A stretch of 64,000 nucleotides of DNA from Cristatella mucedo (taxonomy: Eukaryota; Bryozoa; Phylactolaemata; Cristatellidae), in contig WPIO01000079.1 in assembly GCA_009760855.2 (NCBI GenBank), forward strand, positions 885,001-949,000, in the 5' to 3' direction. The notes under the pieces are model-generated. The model was not told where the DNA came from, ran no database searches, and worked only from the letters and a program-made list of their open reading frames with translations. Made by a program: the position numbers and the translations under genes. Below, one piece after another: positions 55,623 through 64,000 of the stretch. Each line of letters starts with the position of its first letter. Within the stretch, counting starts at the first letter, position 1.

Positions 55623-56073
55623 TAGCGTGCCAAAAAGTCACTTTCTTGGCACGCTCTTGACGGTGCGATTGTGCGAGCGTTCCCAGAATGCAGCGCCAAA
55701 AATCGGCTCTTTTTTCGCGAAGCTCTTAATACTTTTTTGATGCGAAAAAATTGAGGATATTCGACTGTACGCTTCACCGACGCTCCTTCTGATAGGGCGT
55801 TGCTTGCGAGCGCCTCCATCCTCGGAGCGTCGGCATTCACGAGCTTGTATAGTGACCTTCCTCTCGCTGACCTTCCTCTCGCTGATCTTCCTCTTGCTGA
55901 CTTTGAAAAATCCGAATTGAAGCTGAAAAGTGAAAATTGAAAATAAAAGCTGAAAATTGAATTGGAGCTTAAAAAATCGGCGTTAGATTCGTGGAGGGGA
56001 CTGCTGCTAGTACGTTATGCATATTTCGCTAAAAAGCGTAGGGTGTTGCCCAGGGAGCCTGAAGCGCCGCCCG
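55623..56073. other. Intergenic; short 15-bp repeat
   Basis: No gene. GACCTTCCTCTCGCT is repeated three times with minor changes at about 55.85-55.90 kb, and a GAAAATTGAA/AGCTGAAAA repetitive patch lies at about 55.92-55.97 kb. Confidence 0.55.
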
Positions 56074-56118
56074 TCCCAGAAGCCTTCAGCCCAAGCGTTG
56101 GGCTGAAGGCTTCTGGGA
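56074..56118. repeat. Near-perfect palindrome, 21-bp arms, 3-nt loop
   Basis: CCCAGAAGCCTTCAGCCCAA (56075-56094) is exactly complementary to 56098-56117 around GCG; a flanking T-A pair extends it. It sits just before the ~175-bp tandem array. Confidence 0.95.
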
Positions 56119-56124
56119 TGGCTT

Positions 56125-57260
56125 CTGCGAATTACCGAAATCCACTTTAATTAGGCCAAAGTCGACAGGACATTGGCGTTGCCGAGCTCAGATTTTGACG
56201 GAATATTGTAGTACATCTTTGATTTTATGTAACCACCAAATCCATCTCATTGTGCGCTCGCAAACTTGTGCAAATGGGCTGCAAAGAAGGAGAACTGTCC
56301 CGCAATCCACTTTAGGCCGCCTCAAACCCACCACAAATCAGCTGCGCAAAGCTGCAAAACGTTTTGAATATAAAACTATGCTATATTTAAAGTGTACCCG
56401 TATAATTTCACGCCATTTCGCTCATGCTTTCGCACGAAGTCCACAGAAAGAGATTGCCGCGGCCCCAGCCAATACCGCTATCGATTGCATTCCACCGCAA
56501 AACCGGTACAAAAATTATGTGTGAAAAGCATTTTGATTGCATGTGACTGTAAGCTTGTGACAATTGTACTCACAAAAATCTCACATGCACTGAGACGAGC
56601 GTTCTCCGTGCACTGCGCTTCAGTTGACTGCAACGGATCGGGGAAATACCGAAATCCAGCACAATCTACCGCATTCACAGAAGAATGACGAGAAATAGAT
56701 AGCACCGAGCTCCGCTTTTTATCGAATATTATACCATACTGCAATGTGCAAAGCCACATAAATTAAAGATATTTCGCATCCATCACTCTGGCAATGTGTG
56801 GCAATTGCTCGAAATGGCCTGGGCAAATACCGAAATCCACTGTAATCCACTGCGAATCGTCTTCAAATTGTCAACGCGAAGCTCCAATTTACATTGCCTA
56901 TAAGACTAGGTTCAGTTCAAAGTGCACCCGCAAAATTCTGCCATGCTGCCCATGCACGTCCTCATGCTATGCACTGCAATAGGCTACAACGGCCCGGTCA
57001 CATACCGAAATCCGCAACACCCTCAACGCGTGCGCTAATCCTGATTGCATATTGCTCTACTCTTCGGTTATCGTGTACTCGCACAATATCAAAACAATTG
57101 CTTCGAGAATTCTGCAGCAATGCACTGCAATTGACTGCAATGGCCCGGGCCAATACCACAATCCATGGCATACTGCCGAAAAACGACGACCAAAAAGCGA
57201 ATACTTACGATCTAATTATGATTTCGCATTGCTCTACTCTTCGTTTATAGTGTACTCGCT
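56125..57260. repeat. Diverged tandem array, ~175-bp unit, about 6.5 copies
   Basis: A recurring block (ACTGCAATTGACTGCAATGG, then GCCCGGGCAAATACCGAAAT, then CCAC) has its AATACC anchor at about 56131, 56297, 56471, 56645, 56826, 57001 and 57152. A second anchor (GTGTACTCGCACAAT-like) recurs near 56390, 56564, 56918, 57071 and 57248. Periods are about 166, 174, 174, 181, 175 and 151 bp. Copies are strongly diverged. Confidence 0.75.
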
Positions 57261-57369
57261 GCACATGCTGCTGGTCGGCATCAGTCCGATTGAGCATGTG
57301 CAGCTGCGACTGCAACGGCAGAATACCAGCGGCCGGCTTGTGGCCAAAACAACCCGATCGCAGCTGCCA

Positions 57370-57690
57370 AAATAAGACGAACATCCCGTGACTTCACGAA
57401 ATATAAAATGAAGCTAGAAACATATCTATTTATCACAGTACTTAAGTGGCCCTTGTAAATCGTCCTGTGTGTGCTAATGCGTGCTGATACTGTGCATAGT
57501 ACCACAAGCCATATTTGAATGCTGACCCTATGCATACTATCTCTAACCATGTTATGCTTGTTAACATTGTACACGCTACCACTAATAATTTGATCATGCT
57601 TCGCTTAGAGTATATGCAAGTTGCCAATTGAGAATCAGTTCTCTTAGGGCTCTGTATATACATATTGTAATAATAATTATTATTATAACT
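57370..57690 (+). mobile_element. LINE-A-related 3' end (variant subfamily)
   Basis: A short C-terminal remnant (CATCCCGTGACTTCACGAAA), 3' UTR with GTGCTAATGCGTGCTGATAC and a hairpin variant (TGAGAATCAGTTCTCTTAGG), ending in AATAATAATTATTATTATAA. More diverged than the other copies. Confidence 0.7.
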
Positions 57691-57699
57691 ATTAAATCT

Positions 57700-58000
57700 T
57701 TCTAGTGTCTTTGATTGAAACACTAGAAATGAGACTGAGTGGAAGGTGTTTTAGTTCTCTTGGTCTAGTGTTACTTCCTTAATTGGTGGCCTAACAACAA
57801 CCTTTCAAAAGGTGCAGGAACAAGACCCAAGGCTAATGACGTATTTATCAAGTTAGTAGCACATGGAAGCAGCAGATCTATGCATCACAGAAGTAGGATA
57901 GTGGTAACTAGGTCTTGAGGGCTAGCAGTCTTTCTTCATAGACCATCTGGCCGAGGGTGCACAGTGTATGCATCAGTCAGACGTCCGAGCTCGTCGAGCA
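57700..58000 (-). mobile_element. LINE-A-like linker fragment
   Basis: Resembles the segment at 34.83-34.99 kb (GGAACAAGACCCAAGGCTAA). It ends in the stretch ATAGACCATCTGGCCGAGGG TGCACAGTGTATGCATCAGT that recurs at 59.6 kb inside a LINE-A linker frame. Confidence 0.65.
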
Positions 58001-58064
58001 TGTTCGACTCCTGCGGTGGGTGATTCTTTATCGCCACTGCAAGCGGTGGTGATGGCCGTAAAGG
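58000..58064 (+). mobile_element. SINE-A internal fragment
   Basis: GTTCGACTCCTGCGGTGGGT GATTCTTTATCGCCACTGCA AGCGGTGGTGATGGCCGTAA AGGC. It lies between two copies of a ~110-bp LINE-derived direct repeat and lacks both SINE ends. Confidence 0.8.
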
Positions 58065-58465
58065 CTAATGACGCATTTATCATGTTAGTAGCACATGGAA
58101 GCAGCAGATCTATGCACCATAGAAGTAGGATAGTGGTAACTAGGTCTTGAGGGCTAGCAGTCTTCTTTGACTGGGAGATGAATTATTTCAGGATGAGATC
58201 CCTTTGTGGCCTCCTTGAATGTAAGCATTTAGGTGCTACACAGAATTGAGGCAGAGATTTCCTGTGGTGCTGTTATTGAGGGACTGGACTCTAGAGGGGA
58301 TGGTGCTACCGTAAGGATGGACTCTCTTATTTTGTCTATCTTGCTGACAATGAAGCCAGTGAAGCGATCAGCTATATCACCACAAGGATCACTAGGCAAG
58401 GAGCAAACGTGGGAGTCAATCAAGGAGATGGTTGATGGTAGACTTCAGCATTTCAGTTTGTGAAC
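58065..58465 (-). mobile_element. LINE-A-like linker fragment, second copy
   Basis: Begins with a repeat of 57.83-57.93 kb (GTTAGTAGCACATGGAAGCA). The minus strand then encodes GDIADRFTGFIVSKIDKIRE, typical of the region between endonuclease and reverse transcriptase in CR1/L2 elements. Confidence 0.7.
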
Positions 58466-58526
58466 CTCTTATTCAAATATACTTCTACAGAGGCTGCCAT
58501 TGACCTTTGAATGGATCGGCATGATC

Positions 58527-59690
58527 TATAATAATAATAATAATAATAATAATTCACTTGATAAAGTGCCCTCAGAGAACTTAATCTCTTTCTAGGCGCT
58601 TTACATTTGCTGTAAAGTGAAATGCAATTGAATGGTAAGTAAAATTATGCTTGAAAAACAGACGAAATGAATAATTTGGTTAGGGGTGACATGCACAGGG
58701 TCAGCATGCAAATGTGGTTAGTGGCAGCATGCACAGTGTCAGCACGCATAAGCACATCAAGGACGAATCACAGGGACCCACTAAATGCTGTCCTAAATAG
58801 GTGTGTTTTTAGGTTCCTTTTAAATGTGGTCAGGTCAGGGGATGTTCTGACGCAAGTCGGGAGGGAGTTCCAGGCTTTGGGAGCATATGAACTAAATGCA
58901 CGGTCTCCAAAGGATTTGAGGTTTGTACGAGGTATTTGTAGACTGTTGGATTCCGAAAAGCGGGTGGTACGATGCTTGGCCTGATGGGGGAGTATGTCGG
59001 AGAGATAGGCTGGAGCCAAAGAATGAAGTGACCTAAAAGTGAGCGACAGAACCTTGAAGTCAATCCGTTGCTTGATTGGTAGCCAGTGCAGGTCGGCGAG
59101 AAGTGGTGTGATGTGGCAACTGCAACGCTCACAACAGACAAGCCTAGCTGCCGAGTTTTGCACCAGCTGCAATCGCCTGATCGCACATGCTGGTAGGCCA
59201 GTAAGCAGCGAGTTGCAGAAGTCGAGACGGGATGTCACGAATGCATGGACCAACTTGGACGTGGTATCTTTATCTGAACAAGCCCGAATTTTAGCAATTT
59301 TATGAAGCTGAAAATAGGCGGATTTGACTGTGGAGCTGATATGGTCGTCTAACGAGAGGTCGCTATGGAATATGACACCTAGATTTCGAGCTGATTCAAC
59401 AGGAAATATGCTGGCAGAGCCAATTTTGAGAGTCAGCCTTTCCAATCTCTGGATCACACTGGGTTTGCCCATAACTAGTAAGTTAATCTACAGTAGTCCT
59501 CACATGCCTTTCTACAGTCAGTCAGTCCTGATCTTTCGTATGATTTCTCAAGCTTTCGCTTAGTGGACCTAGCTAGTTTAATGCCTGCGGTACACCATAG
59601 ACCATCTGGCCGAGGGTGCACAGTGTATGCATCAGTCAGACGTCTGAACTCGTCGAGCATGTCAGCTAGTGTCGTGTTGTAGCATTATAC
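58527..59690 (-). pseudogene. LINE-A copy lacking the reverse transcriptase core (internal deletion)
   Basis: From 59690 downward: a linker frame with DAYTVHPRPDGLWCTAGIKL and ARSTKRKLEKSYERSGLTDC, a stop, then at once …LLVMGKPSVIQRLERLTLKI and an open 234-codon C-terminal frame (59472-58768). That frame includes LVHAFVTSRLDFCNSLLTGL, HITPLLADLHWLPIKQRIDF and NLKSFGDRAFSSYAPKAWNS. The 3' UTR, hairpin and (AAT)n complete it. The whole palm region (motif A to YADD), present in the copies at 28.8 and 38.9 kb, is missing. The C-terminal frame is the best-preserved LINE-A coding stretch in the window. Non-autonomous at most. Confidence 0.88.
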
Positions 59691-59894
59691 AAATGATGGC
59701 AGGCCGGAGGAGGGATTGAGCAGCAGGGACAAACAAGATATTTTCGCAGAGACAACATCGATGTCATGGTTCTTGAGGTTTTGCGAATCACAGCCGATTT
59801 TGGATGCAGAGAAAGGCACACTGGAGATTGAACAAGACGCGCATGCGGTCAGATGAGCAGAATTTGGTAATAGTGGGGAACGATAGCATATGAG

Positions 59895-60059
59895 TGAGCC
59901 GTGATGGCACACTAGGTAAGGCAGTTGCTTTCACAATCTCGTTCTCGAGGTCTTGGGTTCGATTCCTGCGGTGGGTGATTCTTTATCGCCACTGCAAGCG
60001 GTGGTGATGGCCGTAAAGGCTATACTGTCGCTATGCAAAAAGAGGCTGTTTAATCAGCT
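59895..60059 (+). mobile_element. SINE-A, full-length
   Basis: The best copy of the family. A box TGGCACACTAGG at 59905-59916, perfect B box GGTTCGATTCC at 59956-59966, then TGCGGTGGGTGATTCTTTAT, CGCCACTGCAAGCGGTGGTG ATGGCCGTAAAGGCTATACT and GTCGCTATGCAAAAAGAGGC TGTTTAATCAGCT. About 165 bp. Family knowledge: polymerase III transcript mobilised by a LINE. The partner LINE of this family is not evident from its 3' end. Confidence 0.9.
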
Positions 60060-60077
60060 ACGATTTATTTATTTTAT

Positions 60078-60237
60078 ATGCTGGTTTGGGCCAGTAGTTA
60101 AGGCGCTCACCCCATGGAGGTCAAGGTAAATGTGTTTGATGACCGAGGTCGTGGACTCAAGCCCAGTTGCATATGTGAAGCATCTGAAGAAAGATTTAAG
60201 TTCTCGTAGGGTGATATATAAATGATTATTATTTATT
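60078..60237 (+). mobile_element. SINE-B, tRNA head with LINE-A-like tail
   Basis: GCTGGTTTGGGCCAGTAGTT AAGGCGCTCACCCC (A-box region), a ~20-bp insertion, GAGGTCGTGGACTCAAGCCC (decayed B box), GAAAGATTTAAGTTCTCGTA GGGTGATATATAAATGATTA and a TTATT tail. Confidence 0.8.
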
Positions 60238-61154
60238 TACACTTATGGGGAGAATACTTCATCAAGTGTGTGACCCTTTATGTGAGTGATGTCGGGCACA
60301 TGAGTCACACAAGAAAGGGAGTCTGTCAGGGCACGAAATTCGGCACTTAAGGTGTCAGTTGAGTCCTCAAAATGAGTCTTAAATTACCCCAGAACAACGA
60401 AGGGATGATTTATTGCACACAGAATCGAAATAAGACCAGACTGATCTGAAATAAAAGACTTTGTATCTCCCAACGGCAAATTGCTGTCATTGCCTGATAT
60501 GGGCAGTTTGTTGTCGGACGGACTTGTAGTTTGGTTGCCTTCGCGAACCGCACAAAACGCCAGCCCACGAGCAACGCCACCAGTTTATTCGACTACGCGC
60601 CGAGCCGGGGGAAGCGCCGCTGCCCTTCAGCAGACGTTCATCCGCTCCAGTCGTCGGCGCTACCGGAACGCTTCGCTCTGAATCGTTAGCGTCGTTGCTA
60701 ACACCTGCGCTCCGATAGGCTAGTCGGTGGTCGAAGGGTCCTCCAGCCAAGTACTGGCAGATAACAACATTTAGGCGCGGCACTGTCATAGGCTGGGGTG
60801 TGCATAAAGAAAACCACAGGACTTAAAACAAGATATCCGAAAGACGGCTTCGAGGCGACTGCAAAAGAGTTTGAAACTGGTGGAGGAACGAGTGACTACG
60901 GCGACTCTTCCATTAGTTTGGTTTGATCTAGGGGTACGAAAGAAAGAGAAGCGAATGTCGGGGTGGCGTCGGTTATAGTCATGCAGTTCGTTGATTTCTG
61001 CCAGATCTCGGCCAAAGCAAACAGGACGAGACTGTCGTCAATAATCATGTCATGCACTATCCGGGGTTTATTGCACACTAAGCGGAGACAAGCGTTAAGA
61101 TTGCCCGCTGGGGTTCATAGCAGGCCTGATGACCACTAAGTTATAGTTAGTCTT
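60238..61154. other. Intergenic, nothing recognised
   Basis: About 0.9 kb with a mildly GC-rich patch near 60.53-60.68 kb. No supportable exon. Confidence 0.5.
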
Positions 61155-61412
61155 TTTTACGAAACGACAACTACTCTCCTACTGCCGACTATGGCACATT
61201 CTTTTCAGCGGTCCTGAGCTGCTACTTCTATGCTACTCACTACCTCAACTGCTCTCCTGACTCTGCTATGCTTCCCACTTTCTCTTCGTTGCGTGAGACG
61301 AAGTCTGTTGGCTACCGAAAGCCGCTTAGGCTGTGAGTGCGCTATACAAAACTTTCCTGCGTAACACCCACATGGTCTTTATGACTTTGTGGAGTTACAG
61401 ACGGAGATACAA
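61155..61412 (+). mobile_element. LINE-B 3' fragment
   Basis: ACGACAACTACTCTCCTACT GCCGACTATGGCACATTCTT, CTACTTCTATGCTACTCACT, then the tail AGGCTGTGAGTGCGCTATAC, TATGACTTTGTGGAGTTACA GACGGAGATACAAAGT. Confidence 0.9.
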
Positions 61413-62339
61413 AGTTAGTCATAGCAGTCCTTGGGTGTGATGGCGCAGAGCGGCTCGAGACCATGCTTGGAATACAAATCGAGAGGGCCTCCGGACGAAG
61501 CGATTGCTTGGCCTAAGTTTTCTATGCGAAATGCCCAATTCGTGGACTCTAGCATCAGCAAACGAAACAACTGCATTCGAACGACTATAGCAAAAAGGTA
61601 ACAATCGTGCTTAATTGTACCTAATAGGGACCCTTACTATTCTATTAAGTTTAGGTTTTGAGAGCTCGGAAACTGGTGTTTGGTCACTAGTCTTGACTAA
61701 ACGTGCCCTGAACCAAGTGATCGTCTCCATGTGCTGGTTACTGACATTGTGGAGTCGGTAGCTGTGGTGCCTTGCTACTGGACTGCTACTATTAAAACAT
61801 CTGATGACACTGTGGACAGCTGCTCTGATGATTATCAAGCTGCTTTGCCTACCTGCGATCGGATCATTCAACAGATTACGTGTTACGAATCGCGTGATCT
61901 GTTCCTTGCAGAATTCGCTTCTCGTGCCTCAATAGTGCATGCTTCGGATCGCTAAAAAGGTTTGGGTTATCACGAAAGCCACGCTCCCTTTTCAGCATAT
62001 TAAAGGGGCTTGAAATAGAACTAGCTCTCACGGCACTAAACAATTTTTTATAATCATTATTCTCTTACGTCATCCCAACACGAATGCACACAGCCTTATC
62101 GCTAAGATATTGACTTTCTGTTTTGCCAGGAACCGTCATCCGAAAAATAATAAGCACGACCCTGTTCTCTTGTTGGGCAGTCTCAAAGCCTCGGCGAGTC
62201 TATGACAGCTCGGGCTTGAGGCTAGGGATGGATGTGCTAGGAAAATAATCTGTGCAGAATCCAATAAGTTCAAGATCCAAGAAGTAGCTAATTTGAGTCA
62301 GCGCTGTACTAAATCTCAAAAGATAGCAAGCGATTCGTA
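61413..62339. other. Intergenic, nothing recognised
   Basis: No gene, RNA or mobile element could be supported. Short frames on both strands only. Confidence 0.5.
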
Positions 62340-62355
62340 CGACTAGCTTAGATCT

Positions 62356-62416
62356 AAGTTGCCTAGAAAGAGATTGAGTTCTCTGAGGGAGCTATATCGA
62401 GTGTACTATTATTTTT
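62356..62416 (+). mobile_element. LINE-A 3' tail fragment
   Basis: AAGTTGCCTAGAAAGAGATT GAGTTCTCTGAGGGAGCTAT and TACTATTATTTTTA. Confidence 0.8.
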
Positions 62417-62644
62417 AGCAGCCAGAGATTAGCTGACAGGGGATGATAACATTGCCGTCACCAAATGACCAGGCTGGCTAGCCCTAGCAGAGTTTAGGCT
62501 GGTTTCGAAGTGCTACAAGCGAATTCATGGAAGATTAGCCCCAGCAAGTTGTATTTCTAGATGGTACTTAACTTTCTCTGCATCCCTCAAAGCAGTCTAC
62601 AATTTGGCATCAGGGGCAATGCAAAACGACCACGGGTTCAATAG

Positions 62645-63106
62645 CCAAGGCTTCAGCCTACCTACTCCCCGACCAGGCTAAACATCGTATTACCTGCTTT
62701 TCCAAATCTATTTGTTTACCTACACCTCGTACGAACCTCAAACCCTTTTGGAGATCGTGCCTCTAGTTCGTATGCTCCCAAAGCCAGGAACTCACATCCA
62801 ACTGGCAATACGACATCCCGACTTAATATTTAAAAAGAAGCAAAACTGCATTTTTTATTAAAGCATTGGGTGGGTCCATGTGATCCGTATTTACTGTGCT
62901 TATGGATGCTAACACTCAAGAGTGCTGCCACCAATCATACTTGCATGCTGACCCTGTGCATGTCACCTCTAGCCATGTCATGCTTGTTGTCATTGAGCAT
63001 GCTACTATCAATCATTCGATCATGCTTCATTTGCAGCAAATGTAAAGTACCTAGAAAGAGATTGAGTTCTCTGAGGGTGCTATATCAAATGCATTATTAG
63101 TATTAT
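62645..63106 (+). mobile_element. LINE-A 3' fragment, diverged
   Basis: CCAGGCTAAACATCGTATTA, CCTCGTACGAACCTCAAACC, GTATGCTCCCAAAGCCAGGA ACTCAC, then 3' UTR, hairpin and ATTATTAGTATTAT. The coding part has indels. Confidence 0.88.
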
Positions 63107-64000
63107 GGTATCGAGGGGTATGCTGGCCAACCGTTTTAAAGGTACATGAATCAGTGCCTAGACGCAAGGGTTAGCAGATATTTTGCAGAGGCCAGCATCG
63201 CCTAGCAGGAGGGAAGGCGGTGTATGACTTATTTTGGGTATGTACACATTCCACCGATCCTCATACGCTGTAAAAACCGCTTGGATACATGGCAGCTAAA
63301 TAAAAGATTAGAATACCTAGTAGATACATTTCCACGTTGTAACTGCATGCCCCATCTAAAAATGCAAAATTAACATTTAATGGTCTCGTTACTGCATTCA
63401 GTTGGAAACATCAATATTGACATGGCTACTTCTGAGTCTGCCTTGTCGGTACAGCTATCTTATATGCATTGAAGAGATAACCAAGTTGGGTTAATACTGT
63501 GTGGTACTAAGCTATGTAAACGTCATCTTTAAAACAGTCATGCCGGCCCTACATAACTTAACAAAGCAAACAGAAAACCTCAACTAGAGGCAGATAACTG
63601 TACTTTCTCCAAATACTAGCAGAAGTCTGACAGCTGTACTATTTGCAAACACCAGCATTATGTTGTATCGCTGCACTTTCTGCAAAGACGAGCAGGATGT
63701 TCAGCAAAAACTGCAGGCCTGTGAACTAATAAAATAACTCCTAAGCTTTTCATGAAGGAACAACGTTCTTGTCAGCGAATAAGGTTTGAACACCAGGCAG
63801 CAGTGGAATCAATCACGAATATGGCGAAGGCTCACATAACTAACAAGGAAGCATCAGCGGCGATCTAGGATAATTGCGACAGGCTGACAAAAATTACAAC
63901 AGGGAACAAAATGGAATGGATAACAAAATGGAAGCAACAGCCAAAGGCTGCAGAGCCAATATCCAAGATTAACCAATAACTAGCCAGTACCACCGGATTT
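63107..64000. other. Intergenic, nothing recognised
   Basis: AT-leaning DNA to the window edge. No gene or element was recognised. Confidence 0.5.

Overview
This is genomic DNA from an animal. The evidence is intron-split genes with GT/AG borders, CpG-rich promoter blocks (about 8.0-11.4 kb, 15.6-16.9 kb and 51.6-54.2 kb), long dinucleotide microsatellites, and many 5'-truncated non-LTR retrotransposons and tRNA-derived SINEs. No bacterial, phage, plasmid or CRISPR feature was seen. The species cannot be named from the sequence. The high load of CR1/L2-like LINE fragments ending in (ATT)n suggests an invertebrate or early-branching chordate, but this is only an inference.

Two real genes can be assembled, both on the minus strand. 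The first is the 5' part of a TBC1D1/TBC1D4 (AS160)-like Rab GTPase-activating protein: exon 1 (8681-8025) carries most of the first PTB domain, exon 2 (5262-5095) ends it, and a probable exon 3 (3643-3500) begins the second PTB domain. The rest, including the catalytic TBC domain, lies beyond base 1. The second is an apparently complete nine-exon SLC22-family (organic cation/carnitine type) transporter running from an ATG at 52137 to a stop at 31154. Its exons join in frame to about 575 codons, with the MFS signature, a glycosylated first extracellular loop and the usual C-terminal motif all present.

Layout: 1-8.7 kb, TBC1D-like exons and introns; 8.7-11.4 kb, its CpG-rich upstream region; 11.4-31.1 kb, intergenic DNA with microsatellites, minisatellites, SINEs and LINE fragments plus an orphan CpG island; 31.15-52.14 kb, the SLC22 gene with introns full of LINE and SINE debris; 52.1-54.2 kb, its CpG-rich upstream region; 54.2-64 kb, intergenic DNA with LINE/SINE fragments and a diverged tandem array of about 175-bp units.

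Mobile DNA falls into four families. LINE-A is CR1/L2-like, with an AGAGA..TCTCT hairpin and an (ATT)n tail. LINE-B is a second non-LTR family whose 3' end reads out as a GDRSFSSAGPRLWNSLP-type C-terminus. SINE-A is tRNA-derived with clear A and B boxes. SINE-B is tRNA-derived with a 3' end nearly identical to the LINE-A tail, which points to a LINE-SINE partnership. No novel defence-like or operon-like system was found. The most notable items are the LINE-A/SINE-B shared tail, an internally deleted LINE-A copy, the 175-bp array with a long perfect palindrome beside it, and a LINE-B fragment that appears to supply the 3' UTR and poly(A) signal of the SLC22 gene.
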